From JACRBK01 sp964427955 (GTDB taxonomy: Bacteria > Chloroflexota > Anaerolineae > Aggregatilineales > Aggregatilineaceae): DNA of 22,008 nucleotides. Below are positions 15,646 to 22,008 of the stretch, one piece after another; the stretch's first letter is position 1; each line of letters opens with the position of its first letter. Under the pieces are notes generated by a model. That model had not been told where the DNA came from and made no database searches. It saw only the letters and a list, made by a program, of their open reading frames with translations. The stretch is taken from contig CAYRWY010000039.1 of NCBI GenBank assembly GCA_964427955.1, positions 1 through 22,008 of the forward strand. The letters are read 5' to 3'. Both the position numbers and the translations under genes were made by a program.

Positions 15646-15741
15646 ATGGAACGCCGATCCATGTTCGCCCACACCCAGGCTTGCGCCTGTATCTGTCTGA
15701 ACTCAATCCAGCAGCGCTTGGAGAGTGGTGCTATCGGCTGA
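15646..15741 (+). CDS. Putative cysteine-rich leader peptide of cysKE
   Basis: This ORF of 31 codons, ATG to TGA, lies about 22 nt after the predicted transcription start. It encodes MERRSMFAHTQACACICLNS and then IQQRLESGAIG. Three cysteine codons (TGC 15682, TGT 15688, TGT 15694) fall within five codons, a density not expected by chance in DNA between genes. A strong terminator begins 27 nt after its stop and precedes a cysteine biosynthesis operon. This is the layout of amino-acid attenuation: scarce Cys-tRNA would stall the ribosome and leave the region after about 15711 free to fold against the terminator. No Shine-Dalgarno is visible, and ATGGA/TCCAT can fold over the start codon. An in-frame ATG at 15661 is an alternative start. 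Not a stable protein by expectation. Confidence 0.6.
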   Translation: MERRSMFAHTQACACICLNSIQQRLESGAIG

Positions 15742-15810
15742 TCGCGGCTCGTAGCTACGGGTATCCTGAACCGGTCACGCAATCCCAAGCGTGGCCGGTT
15801 TTTTGTTTTT
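15733..15810 (+). terminator. Attenuator-type intrinsic terminator before cysK
   Basis: AACCGGTCACGC (15769-15780) pairs with GCGTGGCCGGTT (15789-15800) over 12 positions, one of them a G-U pair. The loop is AATCCCAA, followed by TTTTGTTTTT. Upstream, ATCGGCT (15733-15739) can pair with GGCCGGT in the 3' arm (using G-U pairs) or, as ATCGGC, with GCCGAT at 15653-15658. It therefore may act as the antiterminator strand. It overlaps the leader peptide stop codon, so a ribosome reaching the stop would hide it and favour termination. Confidence 0.8.
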
Positions 15811-15848
15811 CCGACCGGAACATGAGTGAGACACAAGGAAGAAGACCA

Positions 15849-16805
15849 ATGGCTATTGCAGACAAACCCAAACTGAAAATCGCGGCGAACGTGACGGAAC
15901 TGGTGGGCAACACGCCGCTGGTACGCCTGAACCGGGTCGTCGGGAACGCCGGGGCAACCGTCGTCGCCAAGCTCGAATACTACAACCCGGCCAAGAGCGT
16001 CAAGGATCGTATCGGCCTGGCGATGATCGAAGCCGCCGAGCGCGACGGCAAAATCGGCCCGAACACCATCATCGTCGAGCCGACCAGCGGCAACACCGGG
16101 ATCGCCCTGGCGATGGTCTGCGCCCAGCGCGGCTATCACCTGGTCCTGACCATGCCCGAAACGATGAGCAAGGAGCGCCGCAAGATTTTGCGCGCGTTCG
16201 GCGCGGAACTGATCCTGACCCCTGGCCCCGAAGGCATGGGCGGCGCGATCAACCGGGCCAGGCAGATGGCCGACGAGAATCCGAACGTCTTCATCCCACA
16301 GCAGTTCGAAAATCCGGCCAATCCCGACGTCCACCGCCGTACCACCGCCGAAGAGATCTGGCGCGATACGGACGGCCAGGTCGATTTTCTGGTCGCCGGG
16401 ATCGGCACGGGCGGCACCATCACCGGGATCGGCGAAGTGCTCAAGGCGCGCAAGCCGTCCTTCAAGGCAATTGCCGTGGAACCCGCCGCCTCGCCGGTGC
16501 TGTCCGGCGGGCCGAAGGGGCCGCACCCGATCCAGGGCATCGGCGCGGGCTTCGTCCCTGCCGTGTTGAATACCAAGATTTACGACGAGATCATCCAGGT
16601 CAAGAACGAGGACGCCTTCAGCACCGCCCGCCAGATGGCCACGCAGGAAGGGCTGCTGGTCGGCATTTCGTCCGGCGCGGCGACCTGGGCGGCGCTCCAG
16701 GTGGCGCACCGTCCCGACAACGCGGGCAAACTGATCGTGGTGATCATCCCGTCCTGGGGCGAGCGGTATCTCTCGACGCCGCTTTTCGCCGATCTCGAAG
16801 AGTAG
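15849..16805 (+). CDS. cysK: Cysteine synthase A (O-acetylserine sulfhydrylase)
   Basis: This 318-residue PLP enzyme makes cysteine from O-acetylserine and sulfide. NPAKSVKDRIG carries the PLP lysine (K52). PTSGNTG (78-84) binds substrate, GTGGT (186-190) binds the PLP phosphate, and GPHPIQGIGAGFVP (224-237) is the CysK-type loop that distinguishes it from CysM and from cystathionine beta-synthase. GISSGA (272-277) closes the active site. ATG 15849 has AAGGAAG in front. The in-frame ATG at 15822 lacks a good site, and longer forms run back through the leader. cysE follows after 125 bp, so both steps from serine to cysteine are encoded together, probably under leader attenuation. Confidence 0.96.
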   Translation: MAIADKPKLKIAANVTELVGNTPLVRLNRVVGNAGATVVAKLEYYNPAKSVKDRIGLAMIEAAERDGKIGPNTIIVEPTSGNTGIALAMVCAQRGYHLVLTMPETMSKERRKILRAFGAELILTPGPEGMGGAINRARQMADENPNVFIPQQFENPANPDVHRRTTAEEIWRDTDGQVDFLVAGIGTGGTITGIGEVLKARKPSFKAIAVEPAASPVLSGGPKGPHPIQGIGAGFVPAVLNTKIYDEIIQVKNEDAFSTARQMATQEGLLVGISSGAATWAALQVAHRPDNAGKLIVVIIPSWGERYLSTPLFADLEE

Positions 16806-16813
16806 ACCGTAGA

Positions 16814-16910
16814 CAGTGATCGGTTGACAGTTTTCAGTCCGGCGGATCGCTTTTCACTGCCAACTGAGAACTGTCAACTGAAAACTAATCGCTAACCACT
16901 AATCACTGAT
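16814..16910. repeat. Heptamer-period inverted repeat between cysK and cysE
   Basis: The left arm (16814-16838) reads CAGTGAT, CGGTTGA, CAGTTTT, CAGT. The right arm (16860-16910) reads in 7-base steps as CCAACTG, AGAACTG, TCAACTG, AAAACTA, ATCGCTA, ACCACTA, ATCACTG. GTTGACAGTTTTCAGT pairs with the right arm at 15 of 16 positions. It is transcribed within the operon and would form a long hairpin there. Confidence 0.8.
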
Positions 16911-16930
16911 CCCGACAAGGAGGATCGCTG

Positions 16931-17659
16931 ATGTTCAAGACCATGCGCGAAGATGTCCGGTGCATACTGGAACGCGATCCGGCGGCTCGTAACATGCTGG
17001 AAGTCTTCACCTCCTATCCAGGGCTGCACGCCGTATGGCTGCACCGCGTCGCGCACCGCCTGTGGCAGGCGAAGCTGCGGCTGCTGGCCCGCTGGGTTTC
17101 GCAGGCCGCGCGCACCCTGACCGGGATCGAGATTCACCCCGGCGCGACCATCGGCCCGCGCCTGTTCATCGATCATGGCATGGGTGTCGTGATCGGCGAA
17201 ACGGCGGAGATCGGCGCGGACGTGACGCTCTATCATGGCGTGACGCTGGGCGGCGTGAGCCTGAATCCCGGCAAGCGCCACCCCACCCTGGAAGATGGTG
17301 TCGTCGTGGGCGCGGGGGCGAAAGTCCTCGGCGCCATCAGAATCGGTAAAAATTCACGGATCGGAGCGAATGCAGTGGTCGTCAAAGACGTAGAACCTGA
17401 TATGGTCGTGGTAGGCATTCCCGGCAAGCCGGTCCGGCGTGATGGTCCGGAGCCGTCGTCGCACCGGCCCGATCTGGCGCACAACGTGATGCCGGACGTG
17501 GTCGCCGAGCGGCTGGATCGCATCCTGGCGCGGCTGGACGAGGTCGAGCACGCCATCCACACCAACGGCAGCAACGGCAATGGGAACGGCGGGTACGATT
17601 CCCCCAGCGCGAAACGCAGCGAGTACGCCCCGCTGCCAGAGGTGGATTACACTATCTAG
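16931..17659 (+). CDS. cysE: Serine O-acetyltransferase
   Basis: This 242-residue enzyme makes O-acetylserine from serine and acetyl-CoA, the first step of cysteine synthesis. A short helical N-terminal region (1-60) precedes the left-handed beta-helix of hexapeptide repeats (IEIHPGATIG, IDHGMGVVIGETAEIG, VVVGAGAKVLGAIRIG, SRIGANAVV). His82 of the DHG motif is the catalytic base, and H102 of YHGVTLGG is also conserved. After GIPGKPV (162-168) comes an unusually long tail: a helix (187-210), then NGSNGNGNGG, and finally PLPEVDYTI. A C-terminal Ile is the residue that enters the CysK active site in cysteine synthase complexes. AAGGAGGA lies before the ATG. Short forms of this enzyme are about 190-220 residues, so the tail is extra. 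Confidence 0.95.
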   Translation: MFKTMREDVRCILERDPAARNMLEVFTSYPGLHAVWLHRVAHRLWQAKLRLLARWVSQAARTLTGIEIHPGATIGPRLFIDHGMGVVIGETAEIGADVTLYHGVTLGGVSLNPGKRHPTLEDGVVVGAGAKVLGAIRIGKNSRIGANAVVVKDVEPDMVVVGIPGKPVRRDGPEPSSHRPDLAHNVMPDVVAERLDRILARLDEVEHAIHTNGSNGNGNGGYDSPSAKRSEYAPLPEVDYTI

Positions 17660-17800
17660 TTATTGATAATCCCCCCTCCCACGACGTATTCTCCCCGTTG
17701 ATACACCGCCGAAGCCGGATCGGCACGCGCTCCGTCAGGATTCGTACTATACTGAAGGCAGCGTGTGTGTCACTGCTGTGTAGCAAAAGGGAGGAGAAGT

Positions 17801-19027
17801 ATGAACAAGAAAGTCTTAATACTGGTGCTCGTAGCCATGTTGGCTCTGCCGGTGGGTTGGGCCGCCGGTCAGGAGAGCGGCGGCAAGTACCAGATCGTGC
17901 TGTCCGATGGGACAGCTATCCTGATCCCGGACGAATGGGAGTTCGTCGAGGATGCGGGAACTTACGTGTTCAGCGCGGGCGAAGATCGCTACCTGGCGAT
18001 CTATCCGCCCACCGTCATCGCCAGCTATGGGGAGACGTTCGAGACGCCGACCGATCTGCTGGTCTACCTGTATACGGACGTGCTCCAATCGACCATCGAC
18101 GAAACCGCCATCACCGAGCGCGAGGACGGGGTCGAGTATCCCTTCGCCGACGACGGGCATGAGGGCGTAGCCGCCGTGATCGCCTGGGGCGACGGGCAGT
18201 TATTCTACCTGTCGTATGCCGCGCTGGACGACTATGAAACCATCGCCCCCGTGGTCGAGGACATCCTGGCCCAGCTCCCCAAGGGGGCCGCGGCGGCAGT
18301 GCAGTGTTTCGTCAGCACCGACAAATCCTACGGCGTGCCGCTGCGGTTGGGTCCCGGCCTGAATCGCGGCGAGATCACATCGCTCATGCCCAAAGATGGC
18401 GAAGTAGCCGTGCTCGGCAAGGCGAATGCTGCCGATGGCAGCCTGTGGTGGCGCGTCGATAAGACCATCCCGGATGCCAACGAATTGTGGGTAGCCGATA
18501 CGGACGTCATCAAGACCGGCGACTGCGACCGGATCGGCGAGACCTCCGCGCAGGGTATCGTCGCGCCTGCCCCGGGCTTCGTCCCGGCGCAGCCCACGCC
18601 CAGCGGCGGCGGCCAGACGGGCGGGGAATCCGGCGGCGGTCAGACCGGCACGACCCCAACCGATACCAGCCTGGTCCCGGCCAACGGGATCTGGTACGGG
18701 TCCTATACCCACGAGATGCTGATGAGCTGCCAGGGCGGCGATACCCTCCGCGTGCCCATCAACCTGGGCTACCTGGAAGGCAACCTGCGCCTGACGACCT
18801 CCGGCGGGGGGACCACCGTGACCCTGAGCGACTCCGGCGGCACGCTGGTGCTCACCGGCGGGCAGGGCTTCTATTCGGTCGCGCTGCCTTCTTCGCAGGC
18901 CAACATGTACGGGATGTTCTACCTGCACGTGGCCGCCCCGACCTCGATGTCGGGCGAACTGGTCGTCGGCTTCACCGACGTGCCCTGCTCCGGGACGCTG
19001 CCGCTCACGTTCACCTACCTGGGCTGA
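17801..19027 (+). CDS. Secreted protein with SH3b-like domain
   Basis: This is a 408-residue exported protein. MNKKVLILVLVAMLALPVGW is a clear signal peptide with likely cleavage near AAG-Q (residues 22-24). The ATG at 17801 follows GGGAGGAGAAG and is preferred over the 12-codon longer form. Domain 1 (about 28-155) is an alpha/beta domain of a kind seen in Chloroflexota surface proteins, which I cannot name. Domain 2 (about 158-240) resembles bacterial SH3b: PLRLGPGLNRGEITSLMPKDGEVAVLGKA followed by WWRV and LWVADTDV. A Gly/Thr/Gln linker (about 255-290) leads to a beta-rich C-terminal domain with two cysteines (SCQGGDT and PCSGTLP) that may form a disulfide. A cell-wall or surface binding role is inferred. 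TATACT lies at 17748-17753. A terminator follows the gene. Confidence 0.8.
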   Translation: MNKKVLILVLVAMLALPVGWAAGQESGGKYQIVLSDGTAILIPDEWEFVEDAGTYVFSAGEDRYLAIYPPTVIASYGETFETPTDLLVYLYTDVLQSTIDETAITEREDGVEYPFADDGHEGVAAVIAWGDGQLFYLSYAALDDYETIAPVVEDILAQLPKGAAAAVQCFVSTDKSYGVPLRLGPGLNRGEITSLMPKDGEVAVLGKANAADGSLWWRVDKTIPDANELWVADTDVIKTGDCDRIGETSAQGIVAPAPGFVPAQPTPSGGGQTGGESGGGQTGTTPTDTSLVPANGIWYGSYTHEMLMSCQGGDTLRVPINLGYLEGNLRLTTSGGGTTVTLSDSGGTLVLTGGQGFYSVALPSSQANMYGMFYLHVAAPTSMSGELVVGFTDVPCSGTLPLTFTYLG

Positions 19028-19036
19028 TCGCGCCTT

Positions 19037-19074
19037 CATCCCCTCTTCGATCCCTGGAGAGGGGATGAGTTTTT
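19037..19074 (+). terminator. Intrinsic terminator after SH3b gene
   Basis: CATCCCCTCT (19037-19046) pairs perfectly with AGAGGGGATG (19058-19067), with an 11-nt loop, followed by AGTTTTT. The stem sequence is close to the paired-hairpin repeat family and may be a copy recruited as a terminator. Confidence 0.8.
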
Positions 19075-19207
19075 CCCCAAGGTCTGCTTTCTACATTTTT
19101 CCTGCGGTTTGCTAATGGATTTCTATTACTCATAGGCTACACTACAAACGCTGCCCAAATGCAGTGTTTTTACGATTCATCGGTCATTTTGGGGAGGGCG
19201 TGTATCC

Positions 19208-19774
19208 GTGAGTGCCAAAAAACGACACTCGAAACAACCTGAGGACGCTATGGAAGAAGAGCAAGTCATCGAGACCGCCGCTGAGACTCCTGCTGATGCC
19301 GCGGCGACTGCTCCGGGGGCTGATCTGGAAGCGAAACTTCAGCAGTCCGAAGCGCGTGCCGCCGAATACCTGGACGGGTTGCAGCGCGAGCGGGCGGCCT
19401 TCCAGAACTACAAACGGCGCGTCGAGCGCGAGCGGGCGGACCTGGCCCAGGTCGTGAGCGGTGGCTTGCTGCTCAAGCTGCTCCCCGTTCTGGACGACTT
19501 TGACCGCGCGATGGGGGCCGTGCCCGCCGAGGCCCGCAACCAATGGTTTGACGGGATCACCCTGATCCGCCGCAAGCTCGAAAAGCTGCTGGAAGATCAA
19601 GGGGTGAAAGAAATCGAGGCGCTGGGTAAGCCGTTCGATCCCAATTTTCACGAGGCGATTGGCGTGGATGACGGGAGCGACGCGGCCAGCGGCACGATCA
19701 CCGAGGTGTTGCAGCGCGGCTACGTGCAAGGCGAACGCGTGCTCCGTCCGGCGCTGGTGCGCGTGGCGGGCTGA
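19208..19774 (+). CDS. grpE: GrpE nucleotide exchange factor
   Basis: This is a 188-residue co-chaperone that releases ADP from DnaK. An acidic, Ala-rich N-terminus (1-45) is probably disordered. A long coiled-coil helix (about 46-110) follows, with ERAAFQNYKRRVERERADL. LLKLLPVLDDFDRAM and the C-terminal beta domain (GKPFDPNFHEAIG, then VLQRGYVQGERVLRPALVRV) complete the family pattern. It starts at GTG 19208, downstream of a GGGGAGGG site. The dnaK gene begins 52 bp after its stop and is surely in the same transcript. I see no CIRCE element (TTAGCACTC dyad) upstream and no clear promoter. Confidence 0.95.
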   Translation: MSAKKRHSKQPEDAMEEEQVIETAAETPADAAATAPGADLEAKLQQSEARAAEYLDGLQRERAAFQNYKRRVERERADLAQVVSGGLLLKLLPVLDDFDRAMGAVPAEARNQWFDGITLIRRKLEKLLEDQGVKEIEALGKPFDPNFHEAIGVDDGSDAASGTITEVLQRGYVQGERVLRPALVRVAG

Positions 19775-19826
19775 TTCAATTCATCTGGTATTATCCGTGT
19801 CCAAATCTAAGTCTATGAGGTGAACT

Positions 19827-21722
19827 ATGGGAAAGACTGTCGGTATTGACCTGGGGACTACCAACTCAGTCGTCGCGGTGATGGAAGGCGGCGAACCGGT
19901 CGTCATTGCATCGGCAGAAGGCGGACGGCTGATCCCCTCAGTCGTAGCGGTCAACAAGCAGGGTGAGCGGCTGGTCGGGCAGTTGGCCCGCCGCCAGGCC
20001 GTCATGAACCCTGAGAATACGATCTTCTCGATCAAGCGTTTCATGGGGCGCAAGTTCGAAGACGCCGAAGTCCAGAAGGCGCTCAAGCTGGTGCCGTACA
20101 AAGTCAGCGCGGCCCCGAACGGCGACGTGCGCGTGCACCTGGCCGGTAAGCCCTACAGCCCGCCGGAAATCTCGGCCATGATCCTGCAAAAGATGAAGGC
20201 CGACGCCGAAGCGTACCTGGGCGAAGAAGTCAACGAAGCCGTGATCACCGTCCCGGCGTACTTCAACGACAGCCAGCGCCAGGCGACCAAAGACGCAGGC
20301 CGCATCGCCGGGCTGGAAGTGAAGCGTATCATCAACGAGCCGACCGCCTCGTCGCTGGCCTATGGCATGGACAAGAAGAAAGACGAAACGCTGGCCGTAT
20401 ACGACCTGGGCGGCGGGACGTTCGACATCTCGATCCTGGACGTCAGCGAAGGCTTGATCGAAGTCCGCTCGACCAACGGCGATACCTTCCTGGGTGGTGA
20501 CGACTTCGACCAGCGCATCATCGACTGGATCGCGGACGAGTTCCGCAAGGAGCAGGGCATCGACCTGCGCAGCGACCGCCAGGCCCTCCAGCGCTTGAAG
20601 GAAGCGGCGGAGAACGCCAAGAAGGAACTGTCCAGCACCATGTCCGCCGAGGTCAACCTGCCGTTCATCACGGCGGATGCTAGCGGCCCGAAGCATCTGA
20701 ATATCACGCTCACCCGCGCCAAGCTCGAAAACCTGGTGGCCGATCTGATCCAGAAATCCATCGATCCCTGCCGCCGCGCCCTGGAAGATGCCGGGTTGAA
20801 GGCGGCTGAAGTCCAGGAAGTGCTGATGGTCGGCGGTATGACCCGTATGCCCGCCGTGCAGGAAGCGGTCCGCAAGTTCTTCGGCAAAGAGCCGAACAAG
20901 AGCGTCAATCCCGACGAAGTCGTGGCGGTCGGCGCGGCGATCCAGGCGGGCGTGTTGGGCGGCGAAGTCAAGGAAGTGCTGCTGCTCGACGTGACGCCGC
21001 TCAGCCTGTCCATCGAGACGTTGGGCAACGTGGCGACGCCAATCATCGAGCGCAACACCACCATCCCGACCAAAAAGAGCCAGGTGTTCAGCACCGCGTC
21101 CGACGGCCAGACCCAGGTCGAGATCCACGTCGTGCAGGGCGAACGCCCGATGGCGGCGGACAACAAGACGCTGGGCAAGTTCATCCTGGACGGCATCCCG
21201 CCCGCGCCGCGCGGCGTCCCGCAGATCGAAGTGACCTTCGACATCGACGCCAACGGCATCCTGAACGTCAAGGCGCAGGACAAGGCGACGGGCCGCGAGC
21301 AGAAGATCACCATCACGGCCAGCAGCGGCTTGAGCGAGAACGAGATCCAGAAGATGGTGACCGACGCCGAGCGCCATGCCGCCGACGATGCCAAGCGCCG
21401 CGAGCAGGTCGAAGTCCGCAACCGCGCCGACGCGATGATCTTCACCGCCGAAAAGGCGCTGCGCGACTATGCCGAGCAGGTGCCCGAAGATACGCGCAAG
21501 CTGATCGAAGGCAAAGTCGCTGACGTGCGCAAAGCGCTCGAAGGCACCGACATGGAGAAGATCAAGAAGACGGCGGACGATCTCGGCCAGGCCATCCAGA
21601 AGATCGGCGAGACGATGTATGGCGCGGCGGGTCCGACGATGGGCGGCCAGCCCGGTGGCCCCGCTGGCCCCGGCGAGCCGACCGACGAGAACGTGATCGA
21701 CGGCGACTTCACCGAGTCGTAA
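19827..21722 (+). CDS. dnaK: Chaperone DnaK (Hsp70)
   Basis: This 631-residue ATP-driven chaperone binds exposed hydrophobic peptides. The nucleotide-binding domain (about 1-380) has GIDLGTTNS (6-14), YDLGGGTFDISILDV and VLMVGGMTRMPAVQ. The linker and substrate domain follow: EVLLLDVTPLSLSIETLGN, then ITITASSGLSENEI. The lid and a flexible Gly/Pro tail close with the conserved acidic end (ENVIDGDFTES). The usual substrate-domain opening is DVTPLSLGIETxGG; here two glycines are replaced (S and N), an odd change at conserved positions. GAGGTGAACT precedes the ATG. No dnaJ follows within the window. Confidence 0.98.
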   Translation: MGKTVGIDLGTTNSVVAVMEGGEPVVIASAEGGRLIPSVVAVNKQGERLVGQLARRQAVMNPENTIFSIKRFMGRKFEDAEVQKALKLVPYKVSAAPNGDVRVHLAGKPYSPPEISAMILQKMKADAEAYLGEEVNEAVITVPAYFNDSQRQATKDAGRIAGLEVKRIINEPTASSLAYGMDKKKDETLAVYDLGGGTFDISILDVSEGLIEVRSTNGDTFLGGDDFDQRIIDWIADEFRKEQGIDLRSDRQALQRLKEAAENAKKELSSTMSAEVNLPFITADASGPKHLNITLTRAKLENLVADLIQKSIDPCRRALEDAGLKAAEVQEVLMVGGMTRMPAVQEAVRKFFGKEPNKSVNPDEVVAVGAAIQAGVLGGEVKEVLLLDVTPLSLSIETLGNVATPIIERNTTIPTKKSQVFSTASDGQTQVEIHVVQGERPMAADNKTLGKFILDGIPPAPRGVPQIEVTFDIDANGILNVKAQDKATGREQKITITASSGLSENEIQKMVTDAERHAADDAKRREQVEVRNRADAMIFTAEKALRDYAEQVPEDTRKLIEGKVADVRKALEGTDMEKIKKTADDLGQAIQKIGETMYGAAGPTMGGQPGGPAGPGEPTDENVIDGDFTES

Positions 21723-21727
21723 AGAAG

Positions 21728-21770
21728 CTGTCAGTTGACAGTTGACAGTTGACAGTTATCAGCTTTCAGC
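21728..21770. repeat. Heptamer tandem repeat after dnaK
   Basis: CAGTTGA occurs three times in a row (21732-21752), followed by CAGTTAT, CAGCTTT and CAGC in the same 7-base step. The unit matches the arrays at 1106 and 16814. It begins 5 bases after the dnaK stop codon. Confidence 0.8.
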
Positions 21771-21781
21771 AAGAACTCTAT

Positions 21782-21812
21782 CCCTGGCCTGCCCTCACCC
21801 GGCGGGCCAGGG
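21782..21812 (+). other. Hairpin downstream of dnaK
   Basis: CCCTGGCC (21782-21789) pairs with GGCCAGGG (21805-21812), with GCC/GGC extending the stem inside. TGTTGTAG follows instead of a U-run, so termination would be inefficient. No gene is seen from here to the window end. Confidence 0.6.
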
Positions 21813-21869
21813 TGTTGTAGGGGGTTGAGTGATCCTGGTATTGCGAGCTAAACGCACCGCTCAGCGATT

Positions 21870-21960
21870 TACCTCACCCCCCGACCCCCTCTCCACCCGG
21901 TGGCGAGGGGGGAGCGCGGTGGAAACGTCGTTGTAGGGGCGCGGCAAGCAGCGCCCTATG
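21870..21960. repeat. Interspersed repeat at window end
   Basis: A CCTCACCCC run and a CCCCCTCTCC block with GGCGAGGGGGG are followed by GTGGAAACGTCGT and TAGGGGCGCGGC...GCGCCCTA. The second half is shared with the start of the window. This copy shows that the paired-hairpin and TAGGGGC repeat types can occur joined as one element of roughly 90 bp. Confidence 0.7.
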
Positions 21961-22008
21961 TGCGTCAATTTAAGGTTTTGTGAGGCCATCACGGTCTTGT
22001 CCCGGCCT

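Noticed and set aside
15624..15800. T-box or SAM riboswitch in the cysK leader
   Set aside because: GAGTGGTGCTATCGG only loosely resembles the T-box sequence, and there is no AGTA-type stem I or matching antiterminator. No SAM-I core is present. The Cys-rich ORF explains the layout better.
15426..15848. Long N-terminal extension of CysK
   Set aside because: The open frame runs back through promoter, leader and terminator with no family similarity. The ATG at 15849 has a good ribosome site and gives the normal length.
19075..19207. CIRCE operator or heat-shock promoter before grpE
   Set aside because: No TTAGCACTC-N9-GAGTGCTAA dyad is present, and candidate -35 and -10 boxes are badly spaced or poor matches.
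21732..21770. CRISPR array at the tandem repeats after dnaK
   Set aside because: Units are 7 bases long, contiguous and without spacers. There are no cas genes.

Overview
The window reads as chromosomal DNA of a GC-rich bacterium. The housekeeping genes are plainly bacterial (S1, S21, IF-1, GrpE, DnaK). Free-living Chloroflexota, such as an Anaerolineae-like lineage, is my best guess. That rests on overall gene style and on the abundance of short palindromic intergenic repeats; it is an inference, since no 16S rRNA or other marker is present. There are no tRNAs, rRNAs, CRISPR arrays or transposase genes.

Layout. Positions 1-502 hold only repeats and a promoter. Positions 503-4570 are a PadR regulator followed by a two-gene MacB/FtsX-type ABC exporter operon. 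Positions 4793-5794 carry a HEAT-repeat protein and a small zinc-ribbon (FmdB-type) protein. Positions 5819-7892 are a translation cluster (four-domain S1 protein, S21, IF-1) with a consensus promoter and hairpins between the genes. Positions 7971-9512 are a DUF402 protein and an aminoglycoside-phosphotransferase-fold kinase, 3 nt apart. Positions 9754-13808 hold methylmalonyl-CoA epimerase (-), a small STAS-like protein (+), a membrane protein with a possible glycosidase-like exodomain (-) and an acyl-CoA dehydrogenase (-). Positions 14115-15436 carry a GNAT acetyltransferase (+) and a TrmO-family tRNA methyltransferase (-). Positions 15589-17659 are the cysteine biosynthesis operon cysK-cysE with a long leader. 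Positions 17801-19027 encode a secreted SH3b protein, and 19208-21722 encode grpE-dnaK.

The most interesting signal is the cysK leader. A near-consensus promoter is followed by a 31-codon ORF containing a Cys-Ala-Cys-Ile-Cys run, and then by a strong intrinsic terminator just before the cysK ribosome-binding site. This is the layout of a cysteine-sensing transcription attenuator. The downstream CysE ends in Asp-Tyr-Thr-Ile after a Gly/Asn linker, the kind of tail that docks in the CysK active site in cysteine synthase complexes. Synthesis of cysteine may therefore be controlled both at the RNA level and by enzyme pairing.

Intergenic space is dominated by three repeat families: paired-hairpin elements bounded by CCTCACC/GGTGAGG, heptamer-period arrays built on CAGTTGA or CTAANNA, and TAGGGGC/GCCCCTA palindromes. 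Several may double as transcription stops. A 129-bp element at 165-293 with near-perfect 15-bp terminal inverted repeats looks like a miniature mobile element.
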